Below are positions 9,401 through 10,540 of a stretch of DNA of 10,540 bases, in pieces. The DNA comes from an uncultured Clostridia bacterium. GTDB taxonomy: Bacteria > Bacillota > Clostridia > Christensenellales > UBA1242. The notes under the pieces were generated by a model. The model was not told the origin of the DNA. It saw only the letters and a program-made list of their open reading frames with translations, and made no database searches. How positions within the stretch are numbered: the first letter of the stretch is position 1; each line of letters opens with the position of its first letter. The translations under genes were made by a program, and so were the position numbers. The stretch is from the NCBI GenBank assembly GCA_937891595.1, contig CALATF010000022.1, positions 1-10,540 of the forward strand, in the 5' to 3' direction.

Positions 9401-10540
9401 AGAAAACTTCAAGCACTATCTTATGATTTGCTATTACATATTTTTCATCACTGCTTACTGCAGTTGTTGACCCATTACTATCATTTAAATCAATAGTTAA
9501 AATGTAATACTTATTAGACCAAATTGCATGTAGATATAAATCATAATCTGTCATTAAATTTTCGTCTGATTTAGGATAAGCTATTCCAGAACCATCTGCT
9601 GAAGTATTCCAACCTAGGAAATATCTATTAGATTGATTTGCATAAACATTATTGATTATATCATCAATTTCATTACCATATTTAACTTCACAAACTATGT
9701 TGCCATCAATAACGTTTGCCTTATATCCACTTGGGAAACCAGGTAAAGTTGAAATATTTCCACCATTAGCAACAAAAGTTAAATTAAATATAGCTTCGGT
9801 AATTTCAACATATTGTCCATTAGCTTTTAATCTATAATCTACTTTTTTAGCTTTTTCAATATCAAATTTAGAAGCATCACAAACTAGTTGATTATCAAAT
9901 TTAACAACTACTAATTTTTGTTTAACTTCTGGATAAGGTAAAGCTGTAATCATAATAGGCTTTGTAATAGCCATATTATTTTTAACTGTTATAACAGTAC
10001 CTTGTGAAAGAGTAACTTTGTCAAAAATATCAAAAGCACCACCAACATTTAATTGTGCATGTTTTTCAATATAAACACCAGAAATTACTTGTTCTTCAAC
10101 AGCAGAATCATCCCCTATAACACCACCTGTAACATTTATCTTAGAGTAATTATCTTCATTTACAGAATAAGCATAAATATTGAAACCAGCATTTATTCCG
10201 GTATTATCTTTAATAATACCACCCTTAATGTTAAAGGTACCTGCGAATATCATAACCCCAACACCACGAGAATTTATTCTTGTTTGTATTTTGTCATTAA
10301 AGATATTACCAGTAATTTCACCATTAACAAGCTCTACAATTTGTCCATAGTTAGCAGATTTACCATCAACTATGCTTAAGCCAGCACCAATGTATGCAGA
10401 GTTTTCTTTAATTAAAACCCCATTCAAAACAAGATTTGCATTATTATTTGAAATATCGCTAAATCCTGCATAATAAATACCACCACCATAGAAAGAAACG
10501 TTTTTCTCAATAGTCATACTACCTAAAGTTAATTTACCAC
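453..10540 (-). CDS. Giant repeat-rich surface-type protein with C-terminal Fic domain (5' end outside window)
   Basis: One uninterrupted frame runs from the right edge to a TAA at 455-453. The first ATG (10517-10515, residue 1 in the numbering used here) is not the start: the frame stays open through seven more codons (GKLTLGS) to the edge, and these continue a beta-helix rung. Domains in order: beta-helix block A (to about 242), eight InlB B-repeat-like units (243-983), BspA-like LRRs (984-1385), beta-helix blocks B (1386-2162), C (2163-2848) and D (2849-3085), linker (3086-3097) and Fic (3098-3354). Such repeats are typical of secreted adhesins, so a surface role is inferred; the signal peptide would lie outside the window. 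No LPxTG motif, transmembrane tail, GW or choline-binding module is visible at the C-terminus. A terminator follows directly, so this is the last gene of its transcript. The frame is certain; export and function are inference. Confidence 0.93.
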   Translation of the reverse strand, partial: GKLTLGSMTIEKNVSFYGGGIYYAGFSDISNNNANLVLNGVLIKENSAYIGAGLSIVDGKSANYGQIVELVNGEITGNIFNDKIQTRINSRGVGVMIFAGTFNIKGGIIKDNTGINAGFNIYAYSVNEDNYSKINVTGGVIGDDSAVEEQVISGVYIEKHAQLNVGGAFDIFDKVTLSQGTVITVKNNMAITKPIMITALPYPEVKQKLVVVKFDNQLVCDASKFDIEKAKKVDYRLKANGQYVEITEAIFNLTFVANGGNISTLPGFPSGYKANVIDGNIVCEVKYGNEIDDIINNVYANQSNRYFLGWNTSADGSGIAYPKSDENLMTDYDLYLHAIWSNKYYILTIDLNDSNGSTTAVSSDEKYVIANHKIVLEVFYDENGTTYGKTTLGEIANAISRVGYVFDGFGLSKTSNEVEYVLGENGFDFEMPGKNITLCVIWSPISYKVVYHENKPKIATNDVVGIILEKDVVFDEEFEISKATFSIKGWKQVSWNTSSDGKGTKYQIGQKVSSLTNANNSTIDLYAIYEQNDYTVLYDKNTPSSATGFVEGVVDRTEHVYDTASNLSSSKYTLVGWEQLGWSTQQNAEIAEFAFGQEVTDLTDKEEITLYAVWKTNIYYVYYYSQGVKIEGKDETFHYDQVYNLKTITELGVTKQNCNFKGWDISANANEVRFTNGQEVTNLSDINEFTIRLYAVWEVYSLTVMANNNNNESIKLFANEENGLVTITIDELSEFELLGFEIGYLSSTSNINDSSTNYNFVGNTIEIQLMQDTTVYIAWKAKLYTVMYNPLISTSWSLYKQVRTYVEEGSTNTYVEDIYSSIPTSIVISNGEGLQKAGEVLCGWALKYDSAVIDYYFNSTVKFTAEELANIVKKQEIKDNTINLYALWADSYTIIYNLNANVEVIARGNASDIETINQNYVNQELGTTHTIISGDLSGNVWEIYDIENQRFAYLLGWSTKQEALVPEYFGGDKVDSFVKEVTLYAVWGEYTNPNFFTYSGNKTEITGLTTEGEIYFGNNNSTNLVLPRYSGINSNVLITSVAEFISSVINKINVVDFTYVTGLKNISDFAFANYNNLLEVKNISNKVENIGYGAFAGNVLEKISFENTESNKYFVGENGNLYLDDGSIKLHTYLVKNSNYEFELEREDISEILPYALYKYRYTSLNLTKLESLEKVGLGALNKSENLQLLVLPFVGNTATENTYLSYIFGNDDVNKDNLNNIVPALLTMVIVTSQENLPDNAFRSMNNLQAVQVNGLKTIGNNAFMGCVNLNALNTIEDKGNNVYTFNGFNLVNVESIGNQAFESCVSLPEKLILPENIQEVGNKAFGNTNITSVYIPRSATGISESAFENSLRLKTANVYSSEAIASVVKNTGIIEKDIPGNTSVIYTDVNFYLVLESNDFKSLNGIDYIAKYNIVIEDLIEVFNKNKQFKNRYTSLKDALLSDVVVDGDIILIKKSITVDESIIINKDVTILAGYSIVPSGDFYYEIYKDGRDVTITRDNSRLNGTVFTIQSKATLGGKFDLTGYEFTNLIISGNNVEAQTSLINVTAPDVLFSEYLVIENGKARRGGAISVTGNGGLSLQGVTIRNNSATEEGGAIYVNNSQQVNIGRNTLIYNNNALNGGAIYIENTAGVNVNLGSAIVANQANYGGAIYSCSNLNTNYASIGAIPSGFENSAYKTTISVTANTAVYGGAIYQANGKINITNNTEIVNNTASLGGGIYSANGELKISNSTISNNIVKNSESLDSLSCGGGVYVKGSVLLSIGNSKILFNSANYGAGLYFESTKTEDISEIISTVFEANETLNSENNLGGAIYANASLDIINCTFSTNTANNGAGVYVANGIVTIQSSTFNSNNSNTAGGAIFVENGETILSGASSLQANQAENGAGIYAFGGSLKIQDGVNIDGNIATIDGAGIYCDNCVVEIDGAQIKNNITESGNGGGIYINKNGVLITNCDINGNTAKLGGGIYINNGELVVNGGENDNITEISGNKAVNGSAIYLGQNAIAILDKAKIHANKLVDAGEGLAIIYICNKSNLTLDDVTMTDNVYGEANEWAVAIYLQNDGTENDISTLYLTNNVKFLNGHEEIYLAKNTFITITESYIPVGDDTVSNIINILVEESYYGVDIKVAQFTDNANADFNRFYTFSDYIFKSIGKEIFITEASVKNITEGSSLNGKRYGSLDNAIWDIKDIDKENVIQIVNTNTYLTSTVEINKNITIVSNKGYGILRDPSFNGVMFKVLNGAILNINNADYSDVMAIKGYEDDASMSTTESLIRVCSGGELNIYGGAVLTNNIAENGGAIRTSLASEGDSENSAKINIYEGAIITNTQAQNGGAIYSENAVVVIGSSEVATASVDEEIEFITSNKATNGGAIYQNGGTLKINSVTINKNEATNGGALFITGSISLTLNGTNLIANKATNGGAIYTSSVGLTTINANISKNEAENGSAIYVNNNVTNLSVTSGVISENIGNAIFIAGEITLGLAESNLKIVNNTGTTLSIVGSAVTTINSVGFVGIEERSTQAISYSSDKLLTIINSSFTEFTSIIELKPNSNNNSGDVELRNSTISGNTSEGDLINLTEDYKGTLKILGCSFTSNTSDNIIKVASSKLQDLPNNYDEYAKYNLEVLSFNESGSTIYNVFEDNNVKSSVIYVTNSSAKIKGAKIVNNVNSSNVVFNLKSIAYATAVTAINEAYVVLDASEITNNSGIVLKNSIGTECKASVLTKSNARLYLTSTKLGVEGENNNAVIESGYLYIGGSYEGNTITNVYLTDKNTKKNQLDEDINKIIIDSKLEKSFINIELSSGLNEGTFAYNDIVATFINGVPPSISNVTIDVGTGFSLSLSENNQNNVVLSKQIIQEFNTSSVLPVKAYNTLQDAFYGVEEGHLLVINDEELFTITTTLYSSYLEPREDAQRENKKYTITSYKNCKIARGNDFSDVLFNVRQGDTVIFGYDSAFENVYKAKGISSEHILTFEGNDDAVDSMFYIQGSASFNSRVIITGEKHKSNEGSNAVINATTTSGYVAIRGAEIKNNKGLKAPLISISADNFEFENGAILDNETSNDSLIVLNGKTFKIYSANTDTDDGKAGGAVIGEKTETKPTETSYSNKAKKNIIKIKNELIKQKESKFKGNIYHYSQVNFAYNSNKIEGSRLTSEQTEAIFDTSSFIPKSETLIKLDDLTESKNHFKLFDYMLDNVDELLTKEMIIEMNKILKRNTSDEENPRYNVGGFKIVPNIIGVVEVINTTAPEDVEKEIEELLNEYNTKTNITLEDIVDFHFKFERIHPFGDGNGRVGRIIMFKECLRNNIMPFIVLDDDKPYYMRGLKEYENDKMFLIDTIGHEQDLYEKMCEELLDFEIEENN
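456..1226 (-). other. Class II Fic domain (AMP-transferase family), C-terminal part of the giant CDS
   Basis: Residues 3098-3354. The Fic motif HPFGDGNGRVGR lies at 3277-3288 (bases 689-654) with every canonical residue: catalytic H3277, metal-binding D3281, anion-nest N3283 and both arginines (R3285, R3288). An inhibitory-helix motif SNKIEG ([S/T]xxxE[G/N]) lies at 3138-3143 (bases 1106-1089); E3142 is the glutamate that in class II Fic proteins contacts the second arginine and blocks productive ATP binding. RYNVGGFKIVPN (from 3217) fits the target-docking flap. Fic proteins of this class usually transfer AMP to a Ser, Thr or Tyr hydroxyl; activity here is inferred. At about 255 residues it matches a whole stand-alone Fic protein. 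No ATG, GTG or TTG lies in frame near its N-terminus, so separate translation looks unlikely. Confidence 0.95.
1263..1973 (-). repeat. Beta-helix block D: fourth block, short and without an end cap
   Basis: Residues 2849-3085. It opens like blocks B and C with a capping motif (KAYNTLQDAFYGVEEGHLL near 2867; compare RYTSLKDAL and RYGSLDNAI). Short Asn/Gly-rich strands follow (FEGNDDAVDSMFYIQGSASF, IRGAEIKNNKG, FENGAILDNETSND). The GGAIY rungs that fill blocks B and C are absent. The end-cap module of about 80 residues that closes blocks A, B and C is also absent: the sequence passes from KAGGAVIGEK into a Thr/Lys/Glu-rich linker and then Fic. The beta-helix fold is inferred from strand spacing and resemblance to the neighbouring blocks. 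Confidence 0.6.
1974..4031 (-). repeat. Beta-helix block C with Pmp-like GGAIY rungs
   Basis: Residues 2163-2848. The block begins with a capping motif (KRYGSLDNAIWDIKD, then VEINKNITIVSNKG). A run of rungs follows, with GGAIRTS, GGAIYSEN, GGAIYQNG, GGALFITG, GGAIYTSS, GSAIYVNN and GNAIFIAG spaced by about 25 residues, each preceded by N(K/E)A(T/E)NG-type turns. A more degenerate stretch, including FTSN, comes next. It closes with an end-cap module at about 2757-2848 (NVYLTDKN, then a strand-rich segment ending NNVVLSKQI). GG[AGV][ILV] plus FxxN is the repeat signature of chlamydial polymorphic membrane proteins and related beta-helix adhesins. The fold is well supported; the ligand is unknown. 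Confidence 0.8.
3255..3437 (-). repeat. Near-identical DNA repeats inside block C
   Basis: Bases 3255-3284 and 3408-3437 are identical over 30 nt and lie 153 bp (51 codons) apart. A third copy of the core sits between them at 3340-3358, with one difference in 19 nt. All encode the same rung turn ((K/E)ATNGGA(I/L)). The spacing of 75-78 bp equals one 25-26-residue beta-helix rung, so this is in-frame expansion of the protein repeat. Identity at synonymous positions suggests recent duplication or gene conversion. Confidence 0.85.
4032..6362 (-). repeat. Beta-helix block B, the longest run of Pmp-like rungs
   Basis: Residues 1386-2162. The opening cap is at about 1425-1475 (RYTSLKDALLSD, DGDIILIKKS, SIIINKDVTILAG). 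From about 1530 there are sixteen GG[AG][IV]Y-type turns, including GGAIYVNN, GGAIYIEN, GGGIYSAN, GGGVYVKG, GAGLYFES, GGAIFVEN, GAGIYAFG, GAGIYCDN and GGGIYINK. Interspersed FxxN motifs (FEAN, FSTN, FNSN) complete the Pmp-type signature. The block closes with an end-cap module at about 2079-2163 (EIYLAKNTFITITE through IGKEIFITEAS). Such rungs build a long right-handed beta-helix used for surface adhesion in known relatives; the adhesive role here is inferred. Confidence 0.85.
6363..7568 (-). repeat. BspA-like (LRR_5) leucine-rich repeats
   Basis: Residues 984-1385. About nine repeats carry the BspA/TpLRR core IGxxAFxxCxxL: ISDFAFANYNNL, IGYGAFAGNVL, ILPYALYKYRY, VGLGALNKSENL, LPDNAFRSMNNL, IGNNAFMGCVNL, IGNQAFESCVSL, VGNKAFGNTNI and ISESAFENSLRL. 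The later copies have the full spacing with LILPENIQEVG and VYIPRSATGIS strands. The earlier copies are more divergent and include an insertion around GENGNLYLDDGS. BspA-type repeats occur in many host-associated bacteria and bind extracellular-matrix proteins in studied examples; the partner here is unknown. Confidence 0.9.
7569..9791 (-). repeat. Eight InlB B-repeat-like (Listeria-Bacteroides repeat) units
   Basis: Residues 243-983. Eight units of 82-109 residues each start with a strand like YTVLYDKNTP, carry a GW(N/S)TxxDG-type turn, and end in LYAVW. The terminal aromatic is W333, W435, Y522, W607, W690, W772, W881 and W980. Unit 3 ends in Tyr (LYAIYEQ) and unit 6 reads VYIAW. The turn is well kept in units 1, 3, 4, 7 and 8 (GWNTSADGSG, SWNTSSDGKG, GWSTQQNAE, GWALKYDSA, GWSTKQEA) and degenerate in unit 6. 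Known B-repeat proteins are exposed stalks or adhesive modules of Gram-positive and gut bacteria. Here they form a stalk of about 740 residues between a beta-helix block and the LRRs. Confidence 0.92.
9792..10540 (-). repeat. Beta-helix block A (start outside window)
   Basis: This covers residues 1-242 plus the seven codons up to the window edge. Rungs with GGGIYYAGFS, GAGLSIVDG and GVGVMIFAG are spaced by about 30-45 residues and alternate with NG.I..N strands. The block ends in a module of about 80 residues at roughly 162-242 (DKVTLSQGTVITVKNN, VVKFDNQLVCDASKFD, LKANGQYVEITEA). This module recurs at the ends of blocks B and C and is read here as a beta-helix end cap. How much of the block lies to the right of the window is unknown. 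Confidence 0.75.

Noticed and set aside
2299..10379. Plus-strand ORFs of 61-115 codons inside the giant gene
   Set aside because: All lie antisense to a clear repeat protein, show no domain pattern or good ribosome-binding sites, and have compositions expected from the reverse of Asn/Gly-rich codons.
10515..10517. ATG as the true start of the giant protein
   Set aside because: The frame stays open to the window edge, the codons before it (GKLTLGS) continue the beta-helix pattern, and there is no convincing ribosome-binding site, signal peptide or promoter.

Overview
The window is AT-rich bacterial DNA (roughly 30% GC by eye). It is read almost entirely on the minus strand and is dominated by one enormous open reading frame. 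Shine-Dalgarno-like sites (AAAGGAG, GAGGTG), a stem-loop terminator, Trp written as TGG with no in-frame TGA over about 3,360 codons, and the domain content all fit a low-GC Bacillota-type, probably host- or gut-associated, bacterium using the standard bacterial code. This assignment is inference; no marker gene is present.

Layout in the direction of transcription (right to left). From the right edge (10540) to 453 runs one giant protein, at least 3,361 residues long, whose beginning lies outside the window. Its parts in order are: the end of a right-handed beta-helix block (A); eight InlB B-repeat-like units; about nine BspA-like leucine-rich repeats; two large beta-helix blocks (B and C) full of chlamydial Pmp-like GGAIY/FxxN rungs; a short, poorly formed fourth block (D); and, after a short Thr/Lys/Glu-rich linker, a complete class II Fic domain (HPFGDGNGRVGR plus the SNKIEG inhibitory motif) that runs to the stop codon. 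A stem-loop terminator follows a few bases after the stop.

The left 450 bases hold the terminator, a short remnant of a protein C-terminus that reads through only if one A is removed from a 7-A run, a hairpin displaying a ribosome-binding site in front of a 15-codon mini-ORF, a pair of operator-like palindromes centred 42 bp apart, and finally a good ribosome-binding site with an ATG at bases 3-1, which starts the next minus-strand gene.

The main point of interest is the architecture. A giant surface-adhesin-type protein ends in an AMP-transferase-type Fic domain instead of a cell-wall anchor. This resembles in layout, though not visibly in sequence, the IbpA fibrillar antigen of Histophilus somni. 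The Fic part looks like an entire stand-alone Fic protein lacking only its start codon, and it follows a beta-helix block that lacks the end cap seen on the other three blocks. A genuine recent fusion and an assembly join are therefore both live explanations.
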